DNA from: Bacteroidaceae bacterium
GTDB taxonomy: Bacteria; Bacteroidota; Bacteroidia; Bacteroidales; Bacteroidaceae
DNA: 64,000 nt
Assembly: GCA_024401275.1 (NCBI GenBank)
Contig: JAKSLJ010000011.1
Location: 19,619-83,618 of the forward strand
Reading direction: 5' to 3'
The notes beneath the pieces were generated by a model, which saw only the letters and a list, made by a program, of their open reading frames with translations, did not search any database and had not been told where the DNA came from. Positions 45,234-55,482 of this stretch are shown here, piece after piece. Position numbers and translations under genes: made by a program. Every line of letters begins with the position of its first letter. Positions within the stretch are counted from its first letter, which is position 1.

Positions 45234-46601
45234 TTAGATATACAGAATGAATGCTATTCCGGCAACCATGGCAATGGCTACCCAAGGCATCACGTTCTTA
45301 GCATACCAACCGATAGGCAGTCGCTCTGTGCGGACGAGGGTCAAGCCTGCCCATGAGCCTACGAGAAGAAGGTTTCCTGCCATTTGTGCGGTAAATGCCG
45401 AAACTATCCAATAGGTGGAATTTACGGAGCCTTGTCCGAGTTCGTTTACTACCGGATGAAGAGCTGCACACCATTCGGAGATTGCGAAAGTGTCGGTAAC
45501 AGAGGCTATGACGGAAGCCGCGAGTGCTACCACCCAAACATTATCGCTATTGCTTTCTATCCATCCTGGAATAGTATTGAACACACCTGTCTCCTTTACT
45601 ACGGCGACCAGTAGAATGATGCCTGAGATATAGAACATCATCTGCACAGCGGAGTATTGCATAGCCTGCGGCATACGTTGGTTGGAAGTATTCTTTCCTT
45701 GAACGATGAGTTTGCGATTGACAATCTCATCAACAATCCAAAGCACGGAAAGTACGAGAAGAGCTGCCACGAATGGGCTAAGCTTTGTGTAGTTTCGGAA
45801 ACTTGGAATCAACCAAAGTCCACCAATTCCAACAATCAGCATAAGCGTCTTTTGCCATCCACGAAGCATAGTATCTTTACCGCGATAAGGGAAAAGATGG
45901 CCTATAGGACGACGGATAATGCCAGGAAGACGACGGGAAATCACATATGAAGGCAAAAGCCACACAAACATTACAGGCAACAGCATCGTAAGCGAATAAG
46001 TTGTAGCAGATACATACTCGCGATTCCAGAAGGTCAGTCCGACAGGATCACCGATAACAGTCAAGGCTCCGCCACAATTAGCAGCTATAACGACCATGCA
46101 ACCGAAAAGAAAACGATTCCTTTGGTCGCTTATCATGGAACGCATTAAGACAAGCATGAGAATAGCCGTTGTCAGGTTGTTGATGTTCATGGAGAGCAGG
46201 AAAGTAACAACAGCCATTTTCCAGAACATCTTCCTTGAAGAGGAATCCTGCATCCATCGCGCCAAACCATCAAAGCACCCATTTGCCTGAAGTATCTGGA
46301 CAATAGTAACCGTAGCAAGCAGATAAAGCACGAGTTCCGCAGCAATACCAACATAATGGATGAAGATATTGCCTGCTATGAACGACTTCACACTCGAAGA
46401 GCTTGCCGGCGAACCATTGAGGAAGTCCAGATATTGCGCAGAATGCTCCGCCATGACGAAGTCGGAACCGTAGCTGATATAAGCCACCCACCCCATTGCT
46501 GCACAAAAGACAGCTACCGCAGCTCTGTTTATTCCAGAGATGTGCTCTGTGGAAATAAGCAGAAGGGCGATAGCAAATACTATGATGATAATGTAGAGCA
46601 T
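45234..46601 (-). CDS. nhaD: Na+/H+ antiporter NhaD
   Basis: A 455-residue membrane protein with about twelve hydrophobic helices, of the ArsB/NhaD (ion transporter) superfamily. Typical NhaD features are [20 protein letters not shown] (substrate loop, about residues 170-190) and [20 protein letters not shown] in the second half. It exchanges internal Na+ for protons, in line with the sodium economy set by Na+-NQR. The ATG at 46601 is preceded by TTG, which gives a one-residue longer frame; ATG is preferred. Heptamer repeats begin 2 bases upstream. Confidence 0.88.
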   Translation of the reverse strand: MLYIIIIVFAIALLLISTEHISGINRAAVAVFCAAMGWVAYISYGSDFVMAEHSAQYLDFLNGSPASSSSVKSFIAGNIFIHYVGIAAELVLYLLATVTIVQILQANGCFDGLARWMQDSSSRKMFWKMAVVTFLLSMNINNLTTAILMLVLMRSMISDQRNRFLFGCMVVIAANCGGALTVIGDPVGLTFWNREYVSATTYSLTMLLPVMFVWLLPSYVISRRLPGIIRRPIGHLFPYRGKDTMLRGWQKTLMLIVGIGGLWLIPSFRNYTKLSPFVAALLVLSVLWIVDEIVNRKLIVQGKNTSNQRMPQAMQYSAVQMMFYISGIILLVAVVKETGVFNTIPGWIESNSDNVWVVALAASVIASVTDTFAISEWCAALHPVVNELGQGSVNSTYWIVSAFTAQMAGNLLLVGSWAGLTLVRTERLPIGWYAKNVMPWVAIAMVAGIAFILYI

Positions 46602-46602
46602 C

Positions 46603-46640
46603 AATTTACGTACAATTTTACTATTTACAATTTACCATTT
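46603..46640. repeat. Heptamer repeat family C, copy 3
   Basis: AATTTAC at 46603, then a spacer unit, TATTTAC at 46622 and AATTTAC at 46629. It abuts the nhaD start codon, as the other two copies abut theirs. Confidence 0.75.
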
Positions 46641-46880
46641 TGGAATGGTCTATATTTCGGCGACAAAGTTACAAAGATTTTTCCTTATTACGCCTCAGAA
46701 CATAAAAAAATGCTTTTTTAGCTCAAAAATTTCACATTTGTCCTCAATTCCGCACAAATTCTTATAGTTATATATTACTGTTCGCTAGACATTTTAGAGT
46801 ATAAATAAAATTAGGGCAGGATATATCTTGCAGGATTCAGTCCTTTTCGTTACATTTGCTTTTGCTATAAAACTTCAATA

Positions 46881-47505
46881 ATGATGCACAAATGTACACA
46901 TTTTTCCGTACAGTCTAATAAAATCACTAAATCGAAAAAATATGTTGAAATAAGCAAAAAGCATGGTGGCGGAAGGTATGTAAAGAGCATTGATGGCTAT
47001 ACTCATCTGCTCTCTATGCACTATGCAGTGATATCGCGATTCGACTCCTTGCATCTGCCCTATAAGGGCAGAGGAAGTACCGTGACCAGGTTGTAGCGTT
47101 CAGAAATGACATAGCACGCATGGACATGAAAAAAGGCAAGCGGCCGAAGCTGATTTCTCTTCTGACTAACGATTTCTGCGTGCCTTTGCAGACAATAGTG
47201 GACATTTACCGCTGACTGGCTGATAGAGTTGCTTTTCAAACAGATAAAGCAGAACTTTCCCTTTAGGTATTTATATGGAGAAAGCGCCAATGCCACAAAT
47301 ATCCAGATTTGGGTTACTCTTATCGCCAATCTGCTACTCTCCGTACAGCTAAGCAATCTGAAGGGACATTGGAGATTCTCCGGATTGGCAACGATTGTGC
47401 GCATTTTGCTTATGTACTATATCAATATGGAAGGATTCCTCAACCAGAAGCCGATATACCAAAATGCTAAAGTAAATGGCAGAATCACCACCTTAAAACG
47501 GTGAA
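46881..47505 (+). pseudogene. IS4-family transposase remnant with internal deletion
   Basis: The N-terminal part (46881 on; GGRYVKSIDGYTHLLSMHYA) and the C-terminal part (47229-47504; LLFKQIKQNFPFRYLYGESA, then NATNIQIWVTLIANLLL) match the two ends of the transposase at 48684-49958. The catalytic middle is missing, and stops and frameshifts lie between (about 47095-47228). Original length would be over 400 residues. It marks an old insertion that has decayed. Confidence 0.85.
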
Positions 47506-47591
47506 GAATAACTAAAAGTAGGCTTACCATATTGATAAATATAGCCCAACTCCTTACATTCAAGGGGGTGGGTAAGTGAGTTCTGATTTAG

Positions 47592-48480
47592 CGGACAGTA
47601 ATAATCGTCAATGTTTTTTGCAAAGTTTTTGATGCGCAGATGGCAAAATGTACATTTAAGACGGACAAAAAGCACAAATATCACTGTGAAAGTATGATGT
47701 CAAAGGCAGAAATCATGATGTTAATGATACTTTTCCATTTGTCAGGATACCGTTATCTCAAACATTTCTACATAGAGAAGGTATGCAAGCACATGTGCAA
47801 CCCGTTTCCTAATGTGGTCTCATACTACTGATTTGTGGAATTGGAACTAGAAGAGGCTCTTCAGCTTGTCATATTCATAAAGAAGATATTGCTCGGCAAA
47901 TGCATAGGCATAAGTTTCGTTGACAGCACCATGTTACGAGAAATTCGTAACAAAAAATCCATATACACACGACATTCAAGAGTATTGCACAGAGAGTTAA
48001 ATGCTCTATGGGATGGTTCTATGGATTCAAACTGCACCTGATCTGCAACGAGAAGCGCGAACTCCTGAATTTCATGATTACACTAGGCTATGTTAACGAC
48101 TGTAAACCTCTTGAATACAAGGCATTTGTGGAGTTTATATATGGTAAACTTGTTGGAGACAGAGGATACCTTGGCAAGTGACTTTTTGAGAGACTCTTTG
48201 TTGATGGCATTAAACTTATTGCGAAACTCAAAAGTAATATGAAGGGTGCAATGATGTTAGTATCTGATAAACTGCTGCTTAGGAAAAGAGCAATCATAGA
48301 GAGCGAAATGATGAACTCAAAAACATCGCTCAAGTAGAGCACTCAAGACAAAGTTTTTTTACAACCTTAAGGTTCATTTGTTCGGTGCTCTTGCAGCATA
48401 TTACTTTTTTCCTAATAAGCCAACCATAAGAGTCCAAATGGAAAGCTGTGCAGAAAACAGACTACTTTCTTTATTCTAAA
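47592..48480 (+). pseudogene. IS982-family transposase remnant
   Basis: Translated in shifting frames, the stretch reads as an IS982-type transposase: MSKAEIMMLMILFHLSGYRY, KHFYIEKVCKHMCNPFPNVV, IFIKKILLGKCIGISFVDST with the first catalytic Asp, CSMGWFYGFKLHLICNEK, and KLLLRKRAIIE near the last acidic residue. An in-frame TGA at 47829 (in YY*FVELE), a frameshift near 47990 and further stops near 48178 and 48334 kill it. Tail residues read through about 48480. Confidence 0.82.
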
Positions 48481-48683
48481 GATATTCGACGACATTACGT
48501 TAAGTATAATATTTAATAGATGGCTAAGCCCCAAAATGTACGTATAACTTTATATTTATTGATTATATTGTTGGGGGAGGCAAAAATAAATATTGCTGTC
48601 CGATAAAAATCGGAATTAGTTAATTTATTATTGAAACCGCCTGTAAATAGGCATATTTGATTGAAAAATCAAAAAGTAACCCT

Positions 48684-49958
48684 CTATGATGAAAATTGGA
48701 GTTCTAATTGTTGATATTTCTGCTGCTCCTCCATAGACCGCCGCAGTCGTTGAAGTTCTCTCCATGCCCGTTTCGGATCATTTAGCAGTAAAACGATGTC
48801 AATGTATGTACTGATGGTTAGCCGTGTCAAAGTGACAAGGTTAGAGAAAGCAAGTTTGCTCTTGGATTTGTACTGAATAACCCTAAGAAGCAAATACGCA
48901 ATCATTGTACCCCATATCTGTATCTCTATGGCATTGACGCTGTCTCCCAGGAAGTATCTCAGAGGAAAGTTCTGCTTCAGACGCTTAAACAAACTTTCAA
49001 TAGTCCAGCGCCTACGATAGATCTCGCAGATTTGCTCTGCCGACATTTCCTCTTTGTCCATTACATTCGTGACAAACTCTACAGTATCCTTACCGTCATC
49101 GGTGCGTCACAAGATTCTGCGGCATCTGAATGTTCCCTTCTTGTACTCACGCACCATGACCACTCCTGATTTGGGACGTCTGCCACGTCTGTGGCTCAGT
49201 TCCTCCTTTGTCATAGGACGTTCCACGAGTTTGTTGTACGATAATTCAATTATCTGGTCTGCAAGGATGTCCTTTTCAGGACAGTTGCGCATCTCTATGA
49301 TTTTGAACCGAGCATTGTCCTTTAGGCGCGTGACAAACTTATATCCTACCTCTGTAAGTTCCTGCCAGACAAGGTAATCGAAACACCCCATGTCAAAAGC
49401 GAGGAACGAACCTTTGGGAAGGTCGAACAAGCGATGCATGAGCTCATGGTCATTCTTGGCAGCTGCAGAAAAGTCAATGAAAATAGGTGGGTCGATGTCT
49501 TCCTGTATGATGGTATGAGCCTTGATGCCTCCTTTTTTCTTGCCATTTTCCGCATTTCGTCCAGCACCCTTAAGTATCAGAGAGAAAAGGGTTATCGTTG
49601 TTGAGTCCATGACGTAAAGCTTCGTAGAAAGCTCTCTTTTGGACTGGCTGTCCGATAAAAGTGGGGCATATTGCTTATAAAGCATGGCATAGATGGAACC
49701 AAAGAAGGAAGACTTCCTGCGTTTGTTGGCATCAGCGAGAGTACTTCGACAAATCATATGGTCAAGTCCGAGGTGCTTCATGCGTGTGGCATTGGCTTCA
49801 AATCCAATCTCCACCTCGCGCAAAGACCGCAGCTTACACAGGACAGCATAAAGCATTACAATAAGATGGGAATAGCCATCAAGGTGCTTCGTATAGCGAT
49901 TTGCACCGCTTTTTGCTGCCAAAGTGTTAATTTTTGACCTGTTCATTAAATTTATCAT
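48684..49958 (-). pseudogene. IS4-family transposase interrupted by one in-frame TGA
   Basis: Two open pieces (49958-49107 and 49061-48684) lie in the same frame, separated by TGA at 49109-49107 and 15 codons (RTDDGKDTVEFVTNV). The joined protein would be about 424 residues. DDE residues: YVMDSTTITLF (Asp), FLAFDMGCFDYLVW (Asp) and YRRRWTIESLFKRLK, a perfect Y-x2-R-x3-E-x6-K signature of IS4 transposases. A single base change (CGA to TGA fits) explains the loss, so it died recently compared with its neighbours. Confidence 0.88.
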
Positions 49959-50087
49959 CTGACTTAGAACCGGCTGTCCGGAAAAATTTGTAACTTTGCC
50001 AATGGATTTAGTAGTTTTGGATGTGGTAATGCAAAATTACTAATCTTTGGGGACAATCTGCAAAGGTTGTTCCCTTTTTCTATGAGC

Positions 50088-50094
50088 TAGATGA
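50088..50094. repeat. Target-site duplication, left copy
   Basis: TAGATGA, identical to 51419-51425, directly outside the left inverted repeat of the intact IS. Confidence 0.75.
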
Positions 50095-51418
50095 TCACTA
50101 GTGTTTCTTAAAAAATATTAATTGAATTTAAAGTCAAAATAAAGCTGCCTGTCATTAATCTCTTTTGGCTGAGTCTTGAGGGGATTAAGCAATTCGCTGA
50201 TGTCTCCAGTTGTGAGTGCCGACTTACCCAAGATTCGCATGATTTCGACAATAGGTCTTCTAATTTTGAGATCATGTTCGATAATGCCAATGAGGCAGTA
50301 TGTGATGATTGCCACATGGATTTGTATCCTGACGGCATTCTCGGATTCACCCCAGAATCTCTTGACCCGAAGATGCTGCTTGATCCACTTGAAGAATAGC
50401 TCAACCTGACACCGATATCGATAAAGCAAGGCAATGTCCGTGGCCGTAAGGTAGAAGTTATTCGTGTAGTATGTAAAACTCCTGTGAAGGTCTGGAGCAT
50501 AGTAGACAATGCGTCTGATAACGCCTGGATACTTCTCCTTGTTTTCCTTCTTCGTGAAACGAATACTTTGATCCTTAAGAACATTATCTTCTCCATCAAG
50601 AATGTCTTCACCGTCAACAATCTCATATGCAGGATGTCCCTTTTCCCTAATGATAAAGAATGCTCCGAAGGCATTGATTCGATAAAGACGGGCAAGGTCA
50701 AAGTACCCTCTATCAAAGACATAGCACGCATTAGGCTCATATGTAAACCAATCCATGGAATTGACGTCATGCACCTTTGCATTTGTGATTCTATAGAACA
50801 CAGGTATCTCCGTAGAGATGTCAATCTGTGTGTGGATTCTGATACCCGATTTTGTACTACGGAACTCTGCCCATCTGAAAACAGACATGCAAAGGTCAAT
50901 GGTCGTAGAGTCAATGGCATAAAACCTGTCATGCAGTTCAAACTCCTTGGTAATACGTTTCGACTGAGCGACAGACACCATGTAGAATGCGAACTCCTCA
51001 AAGATACGATGGTCTCTGAGATTGTTCGCTTTGGAAAGCATCTGACGGTTGACAGGCGTCTTGCCAAATCCGAGAAAGAAGGACTTCTTACCATGTGCTA
51101 TTGTTATATCAGTAAGTTCTCTGAGACTGTCACAGCCGATGAGTTGACCGAACATGAGGACCAGCATGTGATTCCAATGAGACATACTCCACTTCTTGGT
51201 TCTGTCATCATATCTGTCAACAATTCTCCTGAATTGTCTTTGGTGAAGGATCGCTGTTATTTGCGAAAAAACGTATCTGCCTATATGCATATTTACTCCG
51301 ATTTTGAATCGGATGCAAAGTTAGTCATTTCAAAGCTCGGACAGCATATCCGAAGCCTAAAGTGTTGTGCATAAGGACGATATAATTAATTTTAAGTGTT
51401 TTTAAGAGACACTAGTGA
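50095..51418 (-). mobile_element. Intact IS4-family insertion sequence, 1324 bp
   Basis: Bounded by inverted repeats: left TCACTAGTGTTTCTTAAAAA and right (read inward) TCACTAGTGTCTCTTAAAAA, one mismatch in 20. Flanked by a 7-bp direct repeat TAGATGA. Because CACTAGTG is itself a palindrome the exact edge could move by one base. Contains one complete transposase gene. The fresh duplication and open frame suggest recent arrival. Confidence 0.85.
50118..51290 (-). CDS. IS4-family transposase (complete)
   Basis: A 390-residue DDE transposase. The N-terminal DNA-binding region (about 1-80) resembles the DUF4372 type (HWNHMLVLMFGQLIGCDSLR). Catalytic residues: AIDSTTIDLC (Asp), CYVFDRGYFDLARLY (Asp) and YRYRCQVELFFKWIK, a perfect Y-x2-R-x3-E-x6-K signature with Glu. 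The frame has no break, so the element can probably move. It is related to, but clearly different from, the transposase at 48684-49958. Confidence 0.93.
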   Translation of the reverse strand: MHIGRYVFSQITAILHQRQFRRIVDRYDDRTKKWSMSHWNHMLVLMFGQLIGCDSLRELTDITIAHGKKSFFLGFGKTPVNRQMLSKANNLRDHRIFEEFAFYMVSVAQSKRITKEFELHDRFYAIDSTTIDLCMSVFRWAEFRSTKSGIRIHTQIDISTEIPVFYRITNAKVHDVNSMDWFTYEPNACYVFDRGYFDLARLYRINAFGAFFIIREKGHPAYEIVDGEDILDGEDNVLKDQSIRFTKKENKEKYPGVIRRIVYYAPDLHRSFTYYTNNFYLTATDIALLYRYRCQVELFFKWIKQHLRVKRFWGESENAVRIQIHVAIITYCLIGIIEHDLKIRRPIVEIMRILGKSALTTGDISELLNPLKTQPKEINDRQLYFDFKFN

Positions 51419-51425
51419 TAGATGA
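51419..51425. repeat. Target-site duplication, right copy
   Basis: TAGATGA directly outside the right inverted repeat of the intact IS. Confidence 0.75.
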
Positions 51426-51512
51426 TTTTTTTTTCGGACACCAATAAAAAATAAATAAACGTAATATGTTGTTGCGTCTAAGGTATACTTGCGAAAAATA
51501 AACATGGATAGA

Positions 51513-51549
51513 AAAGACCGCTACCTCATTGTTGAAGTAGCGGTCTTCT
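51513..51549 (-). terminator. Terminator of ilvC
   Basis: AAGACCGCTAC (51514-51524) pairs with GTAGCGGTCTT (51537-51547); on the minus strand it ends in TCTTTTC. It is 35 bases beyond the ilvC stop. Confidence 0.82.
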
Positions 51550-51583
51550 TATTATTGTATAATTTGAATTGGTTATTCTCAAA

Positions 51584-52627
51584 TTAGTTATTCTCTGGAC
51601 GGAGCTGACGAACAGTAGCACCTGCGCGCCACATCTCTGACTCACGAAGAGCTTCGAGTTCCTTCTCGAGACCTACGCGGTAGTCTGGCTTAGAGTTGGC
51701 ATCGATAGAGATCTGAGCCTCGTTACCAGTTACAACAGAGTGGTAGAGCTTTTCAACAACAGGCTTGATAGCATCGTGGAAAGGACCCATCCAATCGAGG
51801 GCACCACGCTGTGCTGTTGTAGAGCAGTTTGCATACATCCAGTCCATACCCTTAGCACCGAAGAGTGGCATGAGTGACTGAGTGAGCTCCTCAACTGTCT
51901 CGTTGAATGCCTCAGAAGGAGTATGACCGTTCTCACGGAGAACTTCGTACTGAGCGAGGAGAAGACCCTGGATAGCACCCATGAGTGAACCGCGCTCACC
52001 TGTAAGGTCAGAAGTAGCCTCACGCTTGAAAGTAGTCTCGAACATGTAACCAGAACCGATACCAATACCGAATGCGAGAACCTTGTCAAGAGCCTTGCCT
52101 GTTGCATCCTGGTAAACAGCGTAAGAAGAGTTCAAGCCGCGACCTTCAAGGAACATAGTACGAAGTGAAGTACCAGAACCCTTAGGAGCAACCATGATAA
52201 CATCGATATCTGATGGAGGAACAACACCTGTGCGGTCGCTCCAGTTGATTGCGAAACCGTGTGAGAAGTAGAGAGCCTTGCCTGCTGTGAGGTATGGCTT
52301 GATAGTTGGCCAAAGCTGCATCTGAGCAGCGTCTGAGAGAAGCATACATACGATAGTACCCTTTTCTGCAGCCTCTTCGAGAGAGAAGAGAGTTTCGCCT
52401 GGCTTCCAGCCGTCAGCAACAGCCTTGTCATAAGTCTTGCCCTGACGCTGACCAACGATTACGTTGAAACCGTTGTCGCGGAGGTTGCAAGCCTGACCTG
52501 GGCCCTGAACGCCATAACCGAGCACTGCGATAGTCTCGTTCTTGAGTACTTCACGTGCCTTTTCGAGTGAGAATTCTTTGCTGGTGATAACTGTTTCAAT
52601 AGTACCACCGAAATCAAGTTGTGCCAT
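51584..52627 (-). CDS. ilvC: Ketol-acid reductoisomerase
   Basis: A 347-residue class I enzyme of branched-chain amino-acid synthesis; it isomerises and reduces acetolactate or acetohydroxybutyrate with NADPH and Mg2+. The nucleotide motif is VLGYGVQGPGQACNLRDNG; other blocks are VIMVAPKGSGTSLRTMFLEG, FKREATSDLTGERGSLMGAI and CSTTAQRGALDW. It has its own -7 box. In many Bacteroidales ilvD, ilvB, ilvN, an acyl-ACP thioesterase and ilvC form one cluster; here only the thioesterase remains next to ilvC. Confidence 0.96.
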   Translation of the reverse strand: MAQLDFGGTIETVITSKEFSLEKAREVLKNETIAVLGYGVQGPGQACNLRDNGFNVIVGQRQGKTYDKAVADGWKPGETLFSLEEAAEKGTIVCMLLSDAAQMQLWPTIKPYLTAGKALYFSHGFAINWSDRTGVVPPSDIDVIMVAPKGSGTSLRTMFLEGRGLNSSYAVYQDATGKALDKVLAFGIGIGSGYMFETTFKREATSDLTGERGSLMGAIQGLLLAQYEVLRENGHTPSEAFNETVEELTQSLMPLFGAKGMDWMYANCSTTAQRGALDWMGPFHDAIKPVVEKLYHSVVTGNEAQISIDANSKPDYRVGLEKELEALRESEMWRAGATVRQLRPENN

Positions 52628-52671
52628 TTATTTTGGTTTTTAAGTTGGTTTATCTAGTGTCAAATCGTTTG

Positions 52672-52679
52672 CAAAGTTA
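52672..52679 (-). promoter_or_regulatory. -7 box of ilvC
   Basis: TAACTTTG on the minus strand, 44 bases before the ATG. A weak -33 match (TTTC) lies 20 bases upstream. Confidence 0.5.
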
Positions 52680-52770
52680 GCAAATTGTTAGCAATTCATG
52701 AAATCTTACGACAAATATTAAGCGTAAAATGAGTTATTTTGATATAATTCAAACCTCACAATGACATTTG

Positions 52771-53559
52771 CTAACAAAATGATAGTTTACAGCGTACAAC
52801 TTCCACTTCTTCAAGCTGTTCGCTCTTCTTTCTTGCACTTATCATGATGCCGCCATCAGCATTGTCTTCACGATAGAAACTGAGTACATCTCCACAATAA
52901 GTTTCTGCTACATAAGCTATGTCTAGTCGCTTTAATTTATGTGTTTTGTGAAACTCGATCGGGAAAATGTCCATGATGTGGTCGATGTACTTTATACTGT
53001 TTACATGACCGTTGTAGTCAGTATCGGTATAAGTAGTCTTCACTTCATGGCATTTCACAGCCTCTTTGCTCATCTTTACTCGTGAAAGCTTGTCTAGTTT
53101 ACTAGGAGTAGGCTCTATGTAGTTCGCTATTTCTCCGTCACGAATAGAGAGGATGTCTTGTGGTTGGCGTGTCTCTGTGTCAATAAGAGCCCAGATACTT
53201 TTACCGTATGCAAGAACGCGCTTTTCGCTTCCGTCTTCGTTTTCTAAAGATGGTAAAGCATGAACTTCAAAGTTACGATTTGTGAAATAGCGCATAGCGC
53301 TCTCTACCCAAGTACTGACTGTAAAACGATCATATGCTTCCGGCATTTCAACAACTTCTATAGCAAGACGAGAGAGAACCCAGGTCTTGTTCAAAGGAGC
53401 CAGATAATGCATTCCGAAATCACGAGTATTAGAATGGTAATCGGCTGAGTTAAGCATGTGATTGCCAAGAAAACCGATAAAGAGTTTCTTGGTAAAGTCG
53501 CAATGGAATGGCTCACAAAGAAACTCGTATGTTCCGATTTTTGGAAGTGGAGTCTGCAT
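52771..53559 (-). CDS. Acyl-ACP thioesterase
   Basis: A 262-residue double hot-dog-fold protein of the bacterial FatA/FatB type. The N-terminal half contains HMLNSADYHSNTRDFGMHYL and VLSRLAIEVVEMPEAYDRFT; the second half has YTDTDYNGHVNSIKYIDHIM, whose Asn-His pair with a later Cys/Glu forms the catalytic set of plant-type thioesterases. It releases fatty acids from acyl carrier protein. The ATG directly follows the TAA of the DUF1846 gene, so translation is coupled. Confidence 0.9.
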   Translation of the reverse strand: MQTPLPKIGTYEFLCEPFHCDFTKKLFIGFLGNHMLNSADYHSNTRDFGMHYLAPLNKTWVLSRLAIEVVEMPEAYDRFTVSTWVESAMRYFTNRNFEVHALPSLENEDGSEKRVLAYGKSIWALIDTETRQPQDILSIRDGEIANYIEPTPSKLDKLSRVKMSKEAVKCHEVKTTYTDTDYNGHVNSIKYIDHIMDIFPIEFHKTHKLKRLDIAYVAETYCGDVLSFYREDNADGGIMISARKKSEQLEEVEVVRCKLSFC

Positions 53560-55044
53560 TTAACCGTGATAGAGTTTTGTTGTTTGGTATGTTGGCTCGC
53601 ATGTAAGGTTCACGCCAAGACGACGGAAGATTGTCTCATCTTTTGGTGAGAGAATAACCGTTGAGTGTACTTCACAACCACGAAGTTCAGAGAGTTTTTC
53701 CATAGCATTGCGAGCGTTGATGTCTGTAAGCGCGCAGATAGAGAGTGCTACGAGAACTTCTTCTGTGTGGAGGCGTGGGTTTGTATGACCAAGTTGCTTT
53801 GTCTCGAGTTCACAAACAGGTTCGATGACCATTGGCGAAATGAGATCAACAGCACTAGGAATACCTGCGAGATACTTGAGAGCGCTGAGAAGCATAGCAG
53901 AAGAAGGACCAAGGAGGTCTGATGTCTTACCGCAAACGATATGACCATCAGCGAGTTGGATAGCAGCTGCTGGAAGACCTTCTGTCTCTTCAGAGCGCTT
54001 GCAAGCAGCTGTAACAACAGGACGATCTTCAGGAGAAACGCCTGCCTGGTTCATGAGGATCTCTATCTTGTCAACCTGCTCGTGACCAGCGTTGCCCTTG
54101 CGTTCCTCTACGAGAGTCTTGTAGTAACGACGAACGATTTCGTCCTTACCTGCCTGACAAGTTACGAGGTCGTCAACAATGCAATTGCCTGCCATGTTCA
54201 CACCCATGTCAGTTGGTGACTTATAAGGGCTCTTGCCGAGAATCTGCTCCATCATTGCATTGAGGACTGGGAAGATTTCCACATCGCGATTGTAGTTGAT
54301 GGTAGTCTTTCCATAAGCCTCAAGATGGAATGGGTCGATCATGTTCATATCGTTGAGATCGGCTGTGGCTGCTTCATAAGCAAGGTTTACTGGGTGCTTG
54401 AGAGGAATATTCCAGATTGGGAATGTCTCAAACTTGGCATAGCCTGCCTTCACACCGCGCTTGTTCTCGTGGTAAAGTTGAGAAAGGCAAGTAGCCATCT
54501 TACCGCTACCAGGACCTGGAGCTGTGACAACAACAAGCTGGCGAGTGGTTTCGACAAACTCGTTCTTGCCGTAACCTTCTTCGCTAACTATCTTTGTTAT
54601 GTTATGAGGATAACCTTCTATCGGATAGTGGCGATAAACTTTCAAGCCAAGGCTTTCAAGTTTCTGCTGATAAGTGATGGCGTTTGGCTGACCAGTGAAA
54701 CGAGTAAGCACAACACTACTTACATAAAGTCCGTATCCGCGAAAAGCATCGATGAGACGGAGAACATCCATATCGTAAGTAATACCAAGGTCGCCGCGCA
54801 CTTTGTTCTTTTCGATGTCAGCAGCATTAATAGCGATGATAACCTCCGCATCGTCCTTCATCTGAGTGAGCATACGGATTTTTGAATCCGGTTCAAAACC
54901 AGGAAGAACGCGTGAAGCGTGGAAATCATCAAAGAGTTTGCCGCCAAACTCCAAGTAAAGCTTACCGCCGAACTGAGCAATACGCTCCTTGATGTGTTGC
55001 GATTGCGTGCGGATGTAAGCGTCGTTATCAAAACCCTTAATCAT
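53560..55044 (-). CDS. DUF1846 family protein
   Basis: A 494-residue cytoplasmic protein, full length for DUF1846. Characteristic blocks: the start [60 protein letters not shown] (a P-loop-like GPGSGK at about 176-181), and [18 protein letters not shown]. The biochemical role is not established; the fold suggests nucleotide binding. It is the gene after the biotin carrier in the run and stops where the thioesterase starts. A 9-bp tandem repeat fills the gap upstream. Confidence 0.88.
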   Translation of the reverse strand: MIKGFDNDAYIRTQSQHIKERIAQFGGKLYLEFGGKLFDDFHASRVLPGFEPDSKIRMLTQMKDDAEVIIAINAADIEKNKVRGDLGITYDMDVLRLIDAFRGYGLYVSSVVLTRFTGQPNAITYQQKLESLGLKVYRHYPIEGYPHNITKIVSEEGYGKNEFVETTRQLVVVTAPGPGSGKMATCLSQLYHENKRGVKAGYAKFETFPIWNIPLKHPVNLAYEAATADLNDMNMIDPFHLEAYGKTTINYNRDVEIFPVLNAMMEQILGKSPYKSPTDMGVNMAGNCIVDDLVTCQAGKDEIVRRYYKTLVEERKGNAGHEQVDKIEILMNQAGVSPEDRPVVTAACKRSEETEGLPAAAIQLADGHIVCGKTSDLLGPSSAMLLSALKYLAGIPSAVDLISPMVIEPVCELETKQLGHTNPRLHTEEVLVALSICALTDINARNAMEKLSELRGCEVHSTVILSPKDETIFRRLGVNLTCEPTYQTTKLYHG

Positions 55045-55087
55045 TTGAAATGTCTGATTTATGATTAAAATACTTTGCCTAAAAATA

Positions 55088-55123
55088 TTAAGAGCCTTAA
55101 GATTTTTAAGATTCTTAAGACCC
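55088..55123. repeat. 9-bp tandem repeat, four units
   Basis: TTAAGAGCC, TTAAGATTT, TTAAGATTC, TTAAGACCC in exact phase, followed by TTAATAC. It lies between the biotin carrier stop and the DUF1846 start. Confidence 0.82.
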
Positions 55124-55131
55124 TTAATACA

Positions 55132-55482
55132 TTATTCTACAACGACAAGTACTGTGTTTTCTTTAACAGCGTCGCCAGAGTTGACTTCGATAGCAGTAAC
55201 CTTTCCGTCGCAAACGGCTTCAAGGTTATTGTTCATCTTCATTGCTTCAAGTACAACTACTGTCTGTCCTTCCTTTACTTCGTCGCCAATCTTTACCTTA
55301 ACTTCGATAACTGTTCCTGGCAGTGGAGCCTTTACTACGCCGCCACCAGCAGCGAGTTGGATTTTAGGAGCTTCTACCTTCACGGCAGCCTTCATCTCCT
55401 TTTTTGTGATAGTTGACTCCTCTGTGTAAGGATTGCACTGACGAGTCCAACTTGTTTGCTTTGGATTAATTGTAATAGACAT
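55132..55482 (-). CDS. Biotin carboxyl carrier protein of acyl-CoA (de)carboxylase
   Basis: A 116-residue protein with a C-terminal biotinyl domain: APLPGTVIEVKVKIGDEVKE, then VVVLEAMKMNNNLEAV with the biotin Lys82 in AMKM. The N-terminal half (SITINPKQTSWTRQCNPYTE) is short and does not resemble the longer leader region I recall in homologues of Bacteroides; it may have been replaced. It would shuttle CO2 on biotin between the carboxyltransferase (55666-57228) and a partner not present here. Confidence 0.85.
   Translation of the reverse strand: MSITINPKQTSWTRQCNPYTEESTITKKEMKAAVKVEAPKIQLAAGGGVVKAPLPGTVIEVKVKIGDEVKEGQTVVVLEAMKMNNNLEAVCDGKVTAIEVNSGDAVKENTVLVVVE

Noticed and set aside
45142-45285. 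Longer start for pfkA
   Set aside because: The extension overlaps the nhaD coding end and has no family resemblance; ATG at 45141 gives the classic PfkA start.
50484-51374. 296-codon plus-strand open frame in the intact IS
   Set aside because: Opposite strand of the transposase; no motif of its own.
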